From positions 248,001-312,000 of the forward strand of contig CAXXHH010000008.1 of the NCBI GenBank assembly GCA_963663005.2: a stretch of DNA of 64,000 nt. Reading direction: 5' to 3'. The notes below the pieces were generated by a model. That model searched no databases. It was not told the DNA's origin and saw only the letters and a list, made by a program, of their open reading frames with translations. The number at the start of each line of letters is the position of its first letter. Within the stretch, counting starts at the first letter, position 1. The position numbers were made by a program, and so were the translations under genes. Positions 17,364 through 26,154 of the stretch are shown here, in pieces. Source of the stretch: CAINVV01 sp963663005. GTDB lineage: Bacteria; Bacteroidota; Bacteroidia; Bacteroidales; Prolixibacteraceae.

Positions 17364-17804
17364 ATGTTGAAAATTGCTGTAGCATCTGATCATGCTGGTT
17401 TTGATCTTAAAAGTGCAATTATTTTGCATCTTAAGAAAGAGAATTTTGAAATTGTTGATTTTGGATGTAATTCGAATGAGAGCTGCGATTATCCTGATTA
17501 TGCGCACCCTCTGGCTGTAGCTGTTGAAAATGACTCTGAAATGATTGGATTCGTCTGTTGTGGTTCAGGTAACGGTATTAATATGACTGTTAATAAGCAT
17601 CAGGGTATTAGGTCTGCTATTTGTTGGAACAAGGAAGTCGCCTTTTTGGCTAGGTCGCATAATAACGCAAATATTTGTTCTTTACCTGCTCGTTTTATAT
17701 CTCAAAATGAGGCATTTGAAATAATTGAAACCTTTCTTTCGACAGATTTTGAATTCGGTAGGCATTTAGTAAGGATTAATAAAATACCTATTCAAAGTAT
17801 CTAG
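17364..17804 (+). CDS. rpiB: Ribose-5-phosphate isomerase B
   Basis: A 146-residue RpiB/LacA-family sugar-phosphate isomerase interconverting ribulose 5-phosphate and ribose 5-phosphate in the pentose phosphate pathway. The N-terminus IAVASDHAGFDLK holds the conserved SDHAG, and the active-site loop GFVCCGSGNGINM includes the catalytic cysteine. It ends with the typical HNNANICSLPAR and RHLVRI segments. Length is normal. It is the first gene to the right of the origin candidate and opens a co-oriented run with hemW, ybeY and mnmG. Codons are strongly G- and T-rich on the coding strand, as expected of the leading strand. Confidence 0.95.
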   Translation: MLKIAVASDHAGFDLKSAIILHLKKENFEIVDFGCNSNESCDYPDYAHPLAVAVENDSEMIGFVCCGSGNGINMTVNKHQGIRSAICWNKEVAFLARSHNNANICSLPARFISQNEAFEIIETFLSTDFEFGRHLVRINKIPIQSI

Positions 17805-17819
17805 TATTAAATTATATGA

Positions 17820-18950
17820 ATGGCTGGTTTATATATTCACATTCCCTTTTGTAGCGAGAAATGCGTTTATTGTGACTTTTATTCAGGTAATCAATTATAC
17901 CTCATTGATAAGTATGTAGAGGCATTATGCTGTGAAATAGAATTGCGTTCTGATTATCTCGAAAAGGAGATATTTGACACAGTTTACTTAGGCGGAGGAA
18001 CTCCTTCGTTACTTTCTGAAGTTCATTTACATAAAATTTTTGAGGCGATTCATAAATTTTTAAGGGCGGGTAATAATCCGGAAATTACAATCGAATGTAA
18101 TCCTGAGAATATTACTGAGCACTACGTAAATCAGTTGAACGGTTTGGGAATAAATAGGATAAGTTTGGGAATTCAGTTTCTATTCGATGATATTCTTTCC
18201 AAATTTAATCGAAAGCATAATAAAGAATTGATATTTAAGTCTTTAGATATTATTTCGAACTCTGTTATTAAGAATTTGTCAATAGATTTAATTTACGCTG
18301 TTCAAGGTATTGATGATAATTCTTTGTTGTCCTCTTTAAATCAGCTTATTAAGTATGATATCAAGCACGTGTCTGCATATAATCTTACGTTAGGGAAGAA
18401 TTCGAAGCTGTATTGGAAAATAGCGAGCGGCGAGTACACTGAGTCCAAAGAGGATGTATTCATTTCTCAATATAATATTATACATGATTTTTTGACCTTT
18501 TCCGGTTTTTCTCAATATGAAATTAGTAATTATGCTAAGCCTGGTTTTATTTCACAACATAACTTGGCTTATTGGAATCAAGTTCCATATTTGGGAGTCG
18601 GTGTTTCTGCTCATAGTTATAATGGAACATCCCGGCAGTGGAATCACACTAATATTAGAAAATATGTGCGGGAGTTAGAGTATGCGCCACCTAAGGTTGA
18701 TTTCGAAATTGAGTATTTAGATGGAGTTCAATTATATAACGAATATGTTATCCTTAAGTTGAGAACTTTTCAAGGATTATCTTTTGATTATATACGGCGG
18801 AATTTCGGAGCTAATATTGGTGTACATTTTGAGAGAGCCGTTCAAATGCTTATGAGTCGCGATCATTTTGAAATGAATGGTGGTAGTATATTTCCAAAGG
18901 AGAGCGACTTATTGATAGCTGATTATCTTGCTAAGATGTTAATGATCTAG
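17820..18950 (+). CDS. hemW: HemW-like radical SAM protein
   Basis: A 376-residue radical SAM protein. The cluster motif CSEKCVYC supplies C11, C15 and C18 for the [4Fe-4S] cluster. The next conserved segments are DTVYLGGGTPSLL, EITIECNPENIT and INRISLGIQF. A C-terminal HemN-type domain follows, with PYLGVGVSAHSY. HemW is a heme-binding homologue of the oxygen-independent coproporphyrinogen oxidase; it is thought to deliver heme rather than oxidise coproporphyrinogen. The short N-terminus, without the extra HemN residues, favours HemW over HemN. It follows rpiB by 15 bases, and ybeY starts 11 bases later. Confidence 0.88.
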   Translation: MAGLYIHIPFCSEKCVYCDFYSGNQLYLIDKYVEALCCEIELRSDYLEKEIFDTVYLGGGTPSLLSEVHLHKIFEAIHKFLRAGNNPEITIECNPENITEHYVNQLNGLGINRISLGIQFLFDDILSKFNRKHNKELIFKSLDIISNSVIKNLSIDLIYAVQGIDDNSLLSSLNQLIKYDIKHVSAYNLTLGKNSKLYWKIASGEYTESKEDVFISQYNIIHDFLTFSGFSQYEISNYAKPGFISQHNLAYWNQVPYLGVGVSAHSYNGTSRQWNHTNIRKYVRELEYAPPKVDFEIEYLDGVQLYNEYVILKLRTFQGLSFDYIRRNFGANIGVHFERAVQMLMSRDHFEMNGGSIFPKESDLLIADYLAKMLMI

Positions 18951-18961
18951 TTTTATTTAGT

Positions 18962-19384
18962 ATGAGTATAAATTTTTTTTGTGAAGAGGTGAATTTGCCT
19001 GAGTGTAGCTACGAAGTTATTTCTAAGGTTATCAAGAGTGAACTGAGGTTAAAAAAATTGAAGTTGGGGCAGATAAACTATATTTTTTGTAGTGATGAAT
19101 ATTTGCTCGAATTAAACAAAAAGTTTCTGGATCACGATTATTATACAGATGTTATTACGTTCGATTATTCGGAGATCCCTAGAATAAGCGGAGACGTATT
19201 TATTAGTGTTGATATGGTCTTAAATAATTCTGTTATTTTTGGTCAATTATTTGAACAGGAATTGCTTCGCGTTATTTCTCATGGCTTTCTTCATTTACTT
19301 GGATACAAGGATAAGGAATTGGAAGACATTGAAACCATGAGGGCGATGGAGTCGAGGATGATTAATCGAATAAACTTGTTGTAG
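18962..19384 (+). CDS. ybeY: Endoribonuclease YbeY (16S rRNA maturation)
   Basis: A 140-residue metal-dependent endoribonuclease involved in 16S rRNA 3' end maturation and ribosome quality control. The metal motif is HGFLHLLGYKD, with H107 and H111. The usual third His of GYDH is replaced by Asp at 117, which I recall as common in Bacteroidota YbeY proteins and is probably functional. The upstream segment DVITFDYSE is also typical. It lies between hemW and mnmG, 25 bases before the mnmG ATG, in a gene order often found in this phylum. Confidence 0.93.
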   Translation: MSINFFCEEVNLPECSYEVISKVIKSELRLKKLKLGQINYIFCSDEYLLELNKKFLDHDYYTDVITFDYSEIPRISGDVFISVDMVLNNSVIFGQLFEQELLRVISHGFLHLLGYKDKELEDIETMRAMESRMINRINLL

Positions 19385-19409
19385 ATTTTTTCATTGTTAA
19401 ATTTTGTGC

Positions 19410-21290
19410 ATGTCTGGTTATTTGGAATATAATGTGATTGTTGTTGGAGCCGGTCATGCAGGTTGTGAGGCTGCTTTAGCTGCAGCAAATTTGGGTTCGT
19501 CGGTTTTGTTAATTACGATGGATTTAAATCGGGTTGCGCAGATGAGTTGTAACCCTGCGGTTGGGGGAATTGCAAAAGGGCAAATTGTGCGGGAGATTGA
19601 TGCTCTGGGTGGGATGATGGGTAAAATTACTGATTTGAGCTCACTTCAGTTCAGAATGTTAAACCGTTCGAAAGGACCGGCAATGTGGAGTCCCAGGGCA
19701 CAGTGTGATAAAATCAAATTCTCAGAGAATTGGAGAATTGAGCTCCAGCGGAATAAAAATATTAGTTTTTGGCAGGGAACAGTGTCAGAATTGATTATTG
19801 AGAATAATTCGGTTCGAGGGGTGGTCACTGAAATCGGTCAGAGGTTTTATGCAAATTCAGTGGTTTTGACTAACGGCACCTTTCTAAACGGGTTGCTTCA
19901 TTTTGGGCAAAGTAAAGTTGATGGCGGACGAATATCTGAGCCGGCTTCTTTCGGGATAACCGATCAGCTGAAACGACTTGGCTTTTTAAGCGGTCGGATG
20001 AAAACGGGTACACCCCCAAGAATTGATAAAAGAACAATTGATTTTGATAGATTGGAAGAACAGCTCGGTGATCCAGTTGGGAAATTTAGTTTCTTTCATT
20101 CTTGCGATCAAAAGCTTCCAGTTATAAATTGCCATATTACCTATACAAATGAACTTGTTCATAAGGAGCTTGAGAAGGGGTTTAAGTTTTCTCCGATGTT
20201 TGATGGCACAATCAAAAGCTTGGGTCCCAGATATTGTCCTAGTATTGAAACGAAGCTCATAATTTTTAATGATAAAAATTCACATCAGTTATATTTAGAG
20301 CCTGAAGGTGTTGATTCAATAGAATATTATTTGAATGGATTTTCTACATCGCTGCCTGTTGATGTCCAGAGGAGTGCTATCAAGTTTATTCCAGGTTTGG
20401 AAAATGCCAGGATTATTAGGCCTGGTTACGCAATTGAATATGATTTTTTTGATCCTACTCAATTGAGTCATTCATTGGAATCAAAACTTGCGTCAAATCT
20501 TTTTCTGGCCGGACAAATTAACGGTACTACAGGCTATGAGGAGGCAGGGGCTCAAGGATTAATAGCGGGAATCAACGCACATCGTAAATCTAATGATCTC
20601 CAGCCCCTTGTCTTGGAGCGGAATCAGGCCTATATCGGTGTTTTGATTGACGATCTTGTTACTAAAGGTGTAGACGAGCCTTACCGTATGTTTACTAGCC
20701 GTGCTGAACATCGGTTAATTTTAAGACAAGATAATGCCGATGAAAGACTCTCGAAGATAGGTTACGATATTGGTTTATTACCCAAAGATTTGTTTGAGCG
20801 CTTTCAAAATAAGTCTTTATTGGTTTCAGACTTGATAGAAAAGGTGAAAGATATTTCGTTACGACCCGAACAGATTAATGATTATCTTTTAAAAAAGGAA
20901 TCAGCGCCAATCAGACAAAAGACGAAATTTCATAGTTTGATTAGCCGTCCCCAGGTTTCTTTGTCAGAAATTCTGGAAGAGTACCCGTTGATTTTAAAAT
21001 TGCTAGGCATTATTCCTGAGGACCTGTTTCCGGAGGTAATTGAGTCCGTAGAGATTCACATTAAGTATGCTGGTTATATAGGCAGGGAATTTTCTGTTGC
21101 GGAGAAGCTGAAAAGGCTGGAGAATATAAAAATTGAGAATAGATTTGATTACAATACTATTCCGTCTTTGTCAACGGAAGCTAGAGAGAAGTTAACCAGG
21201 ATTAAACCTTTGACTATAGGGCAGGCGAGTAGAATTCCTGGCATCTCCCCGAATGATATAAATGTGTTATTAATATTGCTTGGAAGATAA
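19410..21290 (+). CDS. mnmG: tRNA uridine-5-carboxymethylaminomethyl modification enzyme MnmG
   Basis: A 626-residue FAD enzyme that works with MnmE to modify U34 of several tRNAs. The FAD motif VVGAGHAGCEAA is at about 11-22, followed by MSCNPAVGGIAKG and the conserved RMLNRSKGPAMWSPRAQCD region. Then come GTFLNG, RMKTGTPPRI, and near the C-terminus GQASRIPGISPNDI. The frame is open from TTG 19404, but the ATG at 19410 gives the standard N-terminus. mnmG (gidA) sits beside oriC in many bacteria, which agrees with the origin proposed 2 kb upstream. A parS-like palindrome begins directly after its stop codon. Confidence 0.97.
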   Translation: MSGYLEYNVIVVGAGHAGCEAALAAANLGSSVLLITMDLNRVAQMSCNPAVGGIAKGQIVREIDALGGMMGKITDLSSLQFRMLNRSKGPAMWSPRAQCDKIKFSENWRIELQRNKNISFWQGTVSELIIENNSVRGVVTEIGQRFYANSVVLTNGTFLNGLLHFGQSKVDGGRISEPASFGITDQLKRLGFLSGRMKTGTPPRIDKRTIDFDRLEEQLGDPVGKFSFFHSCDQKLPVINCHITYTNELVHKELEKGFKFSPMFDGTIKSLGPRYCPSIETKLIIFNDKNSHQLYLEPEGVDSIEYYLNGFSTSLPVDVQRSAIKFIPGLENARIIRPGYAIEYDFFDPTQLSHSLESKLASNLFLAGQINGTTGYEEAGAQGLIAGINAHRKSNDLQPLVLERNQAYIGVLIDDLVTKGVDEPYRMFTSRAEHRLILRQDNADERLSKIGYDIGLLPKDLFERFQNKSLLVSDLIEKVKDISLRPEQINDYLLKKESAPIRQKTKFHSLISRPQVSLSEILEEYPLILKLLGIIPEDLFPEVIESVEIHIKYAGYIGREFSVAEKLKRLENIKIENRFDYNTIPSLSTEAREKLTRIKPLTIGQASRIPGISPNDINVLLILLGR

Positions 21291-21306
21291 CGTTCCACGT
21301 GGAACA
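21291..21306. promoter_or_regulatory. parS-like ParB-binding site
   Basis: CGTTCCACGTGGAACA matches the chromosomal parS consensus TGTTNCACGTGNAACA at 15 of 16 positions; the inner 14 bases (21292-21305) are a perfect palindrome. It lies in the 30-base gap between mnmG and apt. parS sites load ParB and organise origin segregation, and they cluster near oriC. The site is about 4 kb from the skew switch. parA and parB are not in the window. Confidence 0.8.
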
Positions 21307-21320
21307 TATATAAATATTGA

Positions 21321-21851
21321 ATGAATATTACAATAGAAGAAGTTAAAAGATCGATTCGTAACGTCCCAAATTTTCCTAAGGAAGGGATTCAGTTTAAGGA
21401 TGTTTCTACAGCATTTAAAGACAAGAAAATTTTTAAATATATAGTAGGAGAGATACGAGATTATTATTCAGATTTCGGAATTACCAAAGTTGTTGGTATA
21501 GAATCCAGAGGTTTCATAGTTGGTAGTTCGTTGGCTGTTGAATTGCATGCTGGCTTCATCCCAATTAGGAAGCCAGGCAAACTACCCGCAAATACATTTA
21601 ATCAGTCGTATGAGCTCGAATATGGGTCAGATTCATTGGAAATTCACACGGATGCTTTAGATAAGGACGATGTGGTACTTATTCATGACGACCTTTTGGC
21701 TACCGGCGGAACCGTGAATGCGGCTGTTGACTTGGTGAAAAAATTCGGTATTACGAAAATCTATGCCAATTTCTTTGTGGAGCTAGATTTTTTGAATGGG
21801 AGAGAACGTATTCGCGAGGGTGTACCTGTATGGTCACTAATTCATTATTGA
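21321..21851 (+). CDS. apt: Adenine phosphoribosyltransferase
   Basis: A 176-residue purine-salvage enzyme that joins adenine to PRPP to make AMP. The N-terminus IRNVPNFPKEGIQFKDVST is characteristic, GIESRGFIVG (about 59-68) and IPIRKPGKLP (about 80-89) follow, and the PRPP-binding loop VVLIHDDLLATGGT spans about 118-131. Length is typical. It begins 14 bases after the parS-like site and ends seven bases before uvrC, so these two are probably co-transcribed. Confidence 0.97.
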   Translation: MNITIEEVKRSIRNVPNFPKEGIQFKDVSTAFKDKKIFKYIVGEIRDYYSDFGITKVVGIESRGFIVGSSLAVELHAGFIPIRKPGKLPANTFNQSYELEYGSDSLEIHTDALDKDDVVLIHDDLLATGGTVNAAVDLVKKFGITKIYANFFVELDFLNGRERIREGVPVWSLIHY

Positions 21852-21857
21852 TATTTT

Positions 21858-23669
21858 GTGAAAAAGGAGCATTCTATACAAATTCTTGACGCAGTAAAAC
21901 AACTCCCTCCGAATCCAGGAGTATATCAGTTTTTTAACTCTGAAGACAAAATCATCTATGTAGGCAAGGCTAAAAATCTAAAGAAGCGTGTAACTTCTTA
22001 TTTTAAAAATAATCTCGACAATAGAAAGACTGAAATTTTAGTAAATCAGATTTGCAAAATCAGGCATGTTGTCGTCGATCATGAGGAGGATGCACTTATT
22101 CTTGAGAACAGTTTAATTAAGAAATATCAGCCTAAATACAATATTCTCTTAAAAGACGACAAGACTTTTCCATGGATATGTGTAAAGAATGAACCTTTCC
22201 CTCGAATATTTTATACACGCAAAATTTTTAAGGATGGCTCGAATTATTTTGGTCCATACACCTCGGTGTTTATGGCCAGGACTATTCTAGAAGTTATAAA
22301 GCAGATTTTTCCGATTCGCAATTGCAAATTGGCTCTGAATAAAGCGAATATAGAATCGCATAAATTTAAGAAATGTTTAGAATTTCAGATTGGGAACTGC
22401 AAAGCACCGTGTGAAATGTACTATTCCAAAAGCGAGTACGATGCCGATATACAAAATGCCAAGGCGATTTTGAGTGGAACTTTGACTCCAGTTTTCAATT
22501 TTCTAAAGGGGGAAATGAATTTGGCTTCAGAAAGATATGATTTTGAAAAGGCGAATGAATATAAAAATAAGATTCAAATTTTAGAGAATTACAAAAGTAA
22601 ATCACTGGTTTGCAGCGCCTCTCTTACGAATTTGGATGTATTCTCTATTCATGAAGATGAAAAGAATGCTTACGTCAACTACTTTAGGATTATCGACGGA
22701 TCAGTTGTGAATACCTATATTCTGGAGGTCAGAAAGAAAGGTAATGAGACGAAGGAAGATATTCTATCGTTTTGTATTATTGAAATTAGGAAGTTGTTTA
22801 ATTCTAAATCAAATGAGATTATTCTTCCTTTCTCTTTAGATTTTGCTCCTGCGAATTGCAGGATTACAATCCCACAGATAGGTGAAAAGAAAAAAATATT
22901 GGAACTATGCGAGCGAAACGGACGATTATTTATGCTTGAAAGATCAAAAAATGAATCTGTAAAATCTCCTGTTTCGAAAAAGCAAAGGCTACTTGAGGTG
23001 ATTAAAAAGGATCTGCAATTGGATAACCTTCCGCATATTATCGAATGTTTTGACAATTCAAATATAATGGGCGACTTTCCGGTTTCGTCATGTGTCGTAT
23101 TTAAGGATTGCCAACCATTGAAATCTCATTACAGGCACTTCAATATAAAATCAGTGGAAGGGCCAAACGATTTTGCGTCGATGCAAGAGGTAATTGAGCG
23201 TAGATATAGCAGACAATTAAGTGAAGGTAATCAACTACCAGATTTAATTGTTGTTGATGGGGGAAAGGGTCAACTTTCTTCGGCATATTCTGTTCTGGCT
23301 AAATTGGGTTTGGAAAACAAAATCCCTATAATCGGAATCGCAAAACGACTGGAGGAGCTTTATTTTCCCAACGATCCTGTACAGCTTTATTTGGATAAGA
23401 AATCCGAAACGCTTAAGGTGCTTCAACAATTGCGGGACGAAGCCCATAGATTTGGAATTACGTTTCACAGGAATAAACGTTCGCAAGATTTTATCAAATC
23501 TTCTTTAACGGACATTCCGGGAGTTGGGGATTCAACGCTCGAAAAGCTGCTAACTAATTTTAAATCAGTAGAAAGAGTAAAAATGGCGAGTCGGGAAGAG
23601 TTGGAACGGGTGGTTGGCAAGGATAAATCCAATAAGATATTAGCCTATTTTTCAGCTGGTAGAAGTTAA
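21858..23669 (+). CDS. uvrC: Excinuclease ABC subunit C
   Basis: A 603-residue nucleotide-excision-repair endonuclease that cuts on both sides of lesions marked by UvrA and UvrB. The GIY-YIG nuclease domain starts at PGVYQFF and continues with YVGKAKNLKKRV. A UVR motif (ERYDFEKANEYKNKI) contacts UvrB. The RNase H-like 5' nuclease has ECFDNSN and VVDGGKGQL. A helix-hairpin-helix pair at the end contains DIPGVGDSTLEKLL. The start codon is GTG at 21858. Its stop overlaps the end of the convergent lipoate ligase gene. Confidence 0.97.
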   Translation: MKKEHSIQILDAVKQLPPNPGVYQFFNSEDKIIYVGKAKNLKKRVTSYFKNNLDNRKTEILVNQICKIRHVVVDHEEDALILENSLIKKYQPKYNILLKDDKTFPWICVKNEPFPRIFYTRKIFKDGSNYFGPYTSVFMARTILEVIKQIFPIRNCKLALNKANIESHKFKKCLEFQIGNCKAPCEMYYSKSEYDADIQNAKAILSGTLTPVFNFLKGEMNLASERYDFEKANEYKNKIQILENYKSKSLVCSASLTNLDVFSIHEDEKNAYVNYFRIIDGSVVNTYILEVRKKGNETKEDILSFCIIEIRKLFNSKSNEIILPFSLDFAPANCRITIPQIGEKKKILELCERNGRLFMLERSKNESVKSPVSKKQRLLEVIKKDLQLDNLPHIIECFDNSNIMGDFPVSSCVVFKDCQPLKSHYRHFNIKSVEGPNDFASMQEVIERRYSRQLSEGNQLPDLIVVDGGKGQLSSAYSVLAKLGLENKIPIIGIAKRLEELYFPNDPVQLYLDKKSETLKVLQQLRDEAHRFGITFHRNKRSQDFIKSSLTDIPGVGDSTLEKLLTNFKSVERVKMASREELERVVGKDKSNKILAYFSAGRS

Positions 23670-24631
23670 AATAATGAGGCGAAAAGACGTCTTTCAAGCA
23701 AAGTTTTAGATCCTGAGTTAAACCACTCAAGCAATGCTTTATAATTATGAGCTGTACCAATCATAGAATTGATAGCTAATAAAATATGTTCTTCTATCTC
23801 ATTTGTTAGTTCAATATTTAATGATAAAATTATTCCTTTTTCAATTTCTAAAGTATAAGCTATAGTTTTGTCGTTAATACCGAACGAATTTCGATAAATA
23901 TATTTTGGTGAGTAGTTATATATCCAATCAGTTGTAGAATATTTTTCGCTGGAGATCTTTCCAATTTCCCCCTTTTCTTGTTCAGTGAGAGTATAGACTT
24001 GTATTTTTTGTTTAAACTCTTGCTGCAAGTAGTCTGTATATTTACTAGTTAACAGGTGAACCGTCAATTCTGGTTTTACTTCCACGAGATTCATCACTTT
24101 TGAGCGAACAGAAGGAATTGATTTATCCCTGAATCTTTCCGCATTTCCTGCCAAGGAAGTCGAAAGTTGGTTGAGATCGCAATTAACTAGTAATGTGTTG
24201 TGTGCTAATTGCCTGTTTTTGAAGATGTGCATTGCACTTCCAGACACCTTTTTGCCCTTGAGCATAAAGTCATTTCTTTCCGATAGCGATACGTCGATCC
24301 CAATGAAATGGAGGAAGTCAAATATTGATTGCGTGATTTCCTTGTAACTTACGCTTTCAACGGATTTATTTGAACGTAAAAAGCTGAAATTCAAGTTTCC
24401 TTCGTCGTGAAAAACGGTTCCCCCTCCTGATAATCGCCTGGCTATTAATATATTACTTTCCTCAATATAGCTTGCATTGATTTCCTTTTGCACGATTTGA
24501 TGTTTACCAACAACAACGGTTGGTTTGTTTACGTAAAGGAAAATATAATCTGAATCACTGTTTTTTAATAGAAATTCTTCGGTAGCAAGATTCCAGTACG
24601 GATTATTGGTTGAGGATAGTAATAGATTCAT
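23666..24631 (-). CDS. lplA: Lipoate-protein ligase A
   Basis: A 321-residue ligase of the LplA family, which activates lipoate with ATP and attaches it to lysines of lipoyl domains in 2-oxoacid dehydrogenases and GcvH. Visible motifs are NPYWNLATEEFLL at the N-terminus, the binding loop RRLSGGGTVFHDEGNLNFS at about 85-103, GKKVSGSAM, and NTLLVNCDLNQL. A C-terminal accessory domain is present. It overlaps the upstream TolC-like gene by ATGA (24628-24631), so the two are coupled despite having no obvious functional link. Confidence 0.92.
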   Translation of the reverse strand: MNLLLSSTNNPYWNLATEEFLLKNSDSDYIFLYVNKPTVVVGKHQIVQKEINASYIEESNILIARRLSGGGTVFHDEGNLNFSFLRSNKSVESVSYKEITQSIFDFLHFIGIDVSLSERNDFMLKGKKVSGSAMHIFKNRQLAHNTLLVNCDLNQLSTSLAGNAERFRDKSIPSVRSKVMNLVEVKPELTVHLLTSKYTDYLQQEFKQKIQVYTLTEQEKGEIGKISSEKYSTTDWIYNYSPKYIYRNSFGINDKTIAYTLEIEKGIILSLNIELTNEIEEHILLAINSMIGTAHNYKALLEWFNSGSKTLLERRLFASLF

Positions 24632-26151
24632 TTTTTTACGCTTTCTCCGATAAGCATTGGATTCGTATACTTTATCTTATGATCCAGTTCAAAATCATAC
24701 AGCGTAAGAATTCTTAACCTGTAATAGGCTAGCCAATAGGTTGCCAAAGAATTGATGTAGTCTAATTTGGCAGTAACCCTTTCGGAAGAAGCAATATTCA
24801 TATCGGTGATCGTAATTTCACCATTTTGAAATTTTTTCAAGGCGATAATGTATCCATTTGCAGCAACTTTATCTGCCTCCTCTGCTGTTTTTAACTGGTC
24901 CTTCAACAATCCGAATTGTTCAACCTGAACAATAACACCTCTGTCAAAATCTTCAAATGACTGTTTTACATCGAAGCTAACAAGATCCCGATTTGATTCA
25001 GCCATTTTTACTGAAGAGGCGGCTTTTCCCCAGTCAAGTATCGGAACACTAAACGTCAGCTGTAACATTCTTTGATTCAATGGATTAGAATATATTCCAG
25101 CAAAATTTTCGGCACTATTGGATAGACCGTAATTCCCGGACAAGGTAGCATTTAAACCGCTACTTCGCTTTGCCTGAGTGAGTTGACTCTCTGCAGAAAT
25201 GAGTCTTCTCTGATAATACACCTGCTCCGATCGATTTTCTCTGGCTTCCTTTAATGCTTTCTGCGAGTCGATATCAAAAAGGGTGATTAAAAGTGGCATT
25301 TGAAGTTCGATTTTCTCCTTCTGGTCCAATCCAATATATGACTTCAATGAGAAATCAGCATTCTTCAAATCCATTTTTGCAGAATTCATGGACTTCTGTG
25401 CATTTAAGACGGATAATTCTATTCTTGAAAAATCATTATCTGAAATTTGTCCAAGCTTCTTCTTGATTTTTGCAATCTTTAGATTATCAGAGCTGTTATC
25501 ATATGAATTTTTGGCCAAATTGTAATTCGTTTGAATTCTCAGGTAATTGAAGAAATAGGAAGTTGCGTTATAGGCAATACCCTCAATCGTTTGGATGAAA
25601 TTTTTCTGAGATTCATCGTAAATCATCGGTTCTAAAATTTTTGTCCATTTCATCCAGTTGTAAGCAAAGATGGGCTGGTTAAAACCTATCGAAAATGGAC
25701 TGCCCGAGTACCGGGTATTTTCTTTATTATAATCCTGAACCCGGCTGAAAGTTGTGGATGCATAGATTTGGGTGCCAGTCAGTGGTATGTATTGATTAAG
25801 ATACAAATTTGAATTTATTGACAAATTTGAAACTTGCTTAAATTCAATACTTCCATCTGGTTGGGTAACAGGTATCGTCGATTGCGCATAATTGGGAAGT
25901 GTTCCGTTTAAAATAAGGTTAGGAAGGAATTGCTTGGAAAAATTTCTATATCTCCAATAGTAACTAACGTGCTGATTCTGTGCATATTTAAGTGCTGAAG
26001 ACTGTGAGATTGCTAAATCCACAATATTTCTGAGGCTAAGACTTAATTTTAGGGAATCATTTCTCACACTACCTTCCTGGGCAGAAAGCCTGGAAATTGC
26101 CATCAGGCAAGAAAAGGCTAAAAGCAGTTTTATGGGAGATTTATAAACCAT
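24628..26151 (-). CDS. TolC-family outer-membrane efflux protein
   Basis: A 507-residue exported protein. A signal peptide (about 1-25, ending RLSAQ) precedes two homologous outer-membrane-factor repeats with long amphipathic helices. Motifs include LSLRNIVDLAISQSSALKYA and, in the second repeat, MLQLTFSVPILDWGKA. Trimers of this family form the outer-membrane barrel and periplasmic tunnel of tripartite exporters. It lies three bases after the HlyD-like adaptor gene and overlaps lplA. No inner-membrane pump is in this operon, so the transporter it serves is unknown. Confidence 0.9.
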   Translation of the reverse strand: MVYKSPIKLLLAFSCLMAISRLSAQEGSVRNDSLKLSLSLRNIVDLAISQSSALKYAQNQHVSYYWRYRNFSKQFLPNLILNGTLPNYAQSTIPVTQPDGSIEFKQVSNLSINSNLYLNQYIPLTGTQIYASTTFSRVQDYNKENTRYSGSPFSIGFNQPIFAYNWMKWTKILEPMIYDESQKNFIQTIEGIAYNATSYFFNYLRIQTNYNLAKNSYDNSSDNLKIAKIKKKLGQISDNDFSRIELSVLNAQKSMNSAKMDLKNADFSLKSYIGLDQKEKIELQMPLLITLFDIDSQKALKEARENRSEQVYYQRRLISAESQLTQAKRSSGLNATLSGNYGLSNSAENFAGIYSNPLNQRMLQLTFSVPILDWGKAASSVKMAESNRDLVSFDVKQSFEDFDRGVIVQVEQFGLLKDQLKTAEEADKVAANGYIIALKKFQNGEITITDMNIASSERVTAKLDYINSLATYWLAYYRLRILTLYDFELDHKIKYTNPMLIGESVKK

Positions 26152-26154
26152 AAA

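Noticed and set aside
17820..18950. CACGTG at about 18366 as a second parS site
   Set aside because: The flanks (CAAG and TCTG) do not fit the 16-bp consensus; the same holds for CACGTG-like words near 47406, 56236 and 57424.
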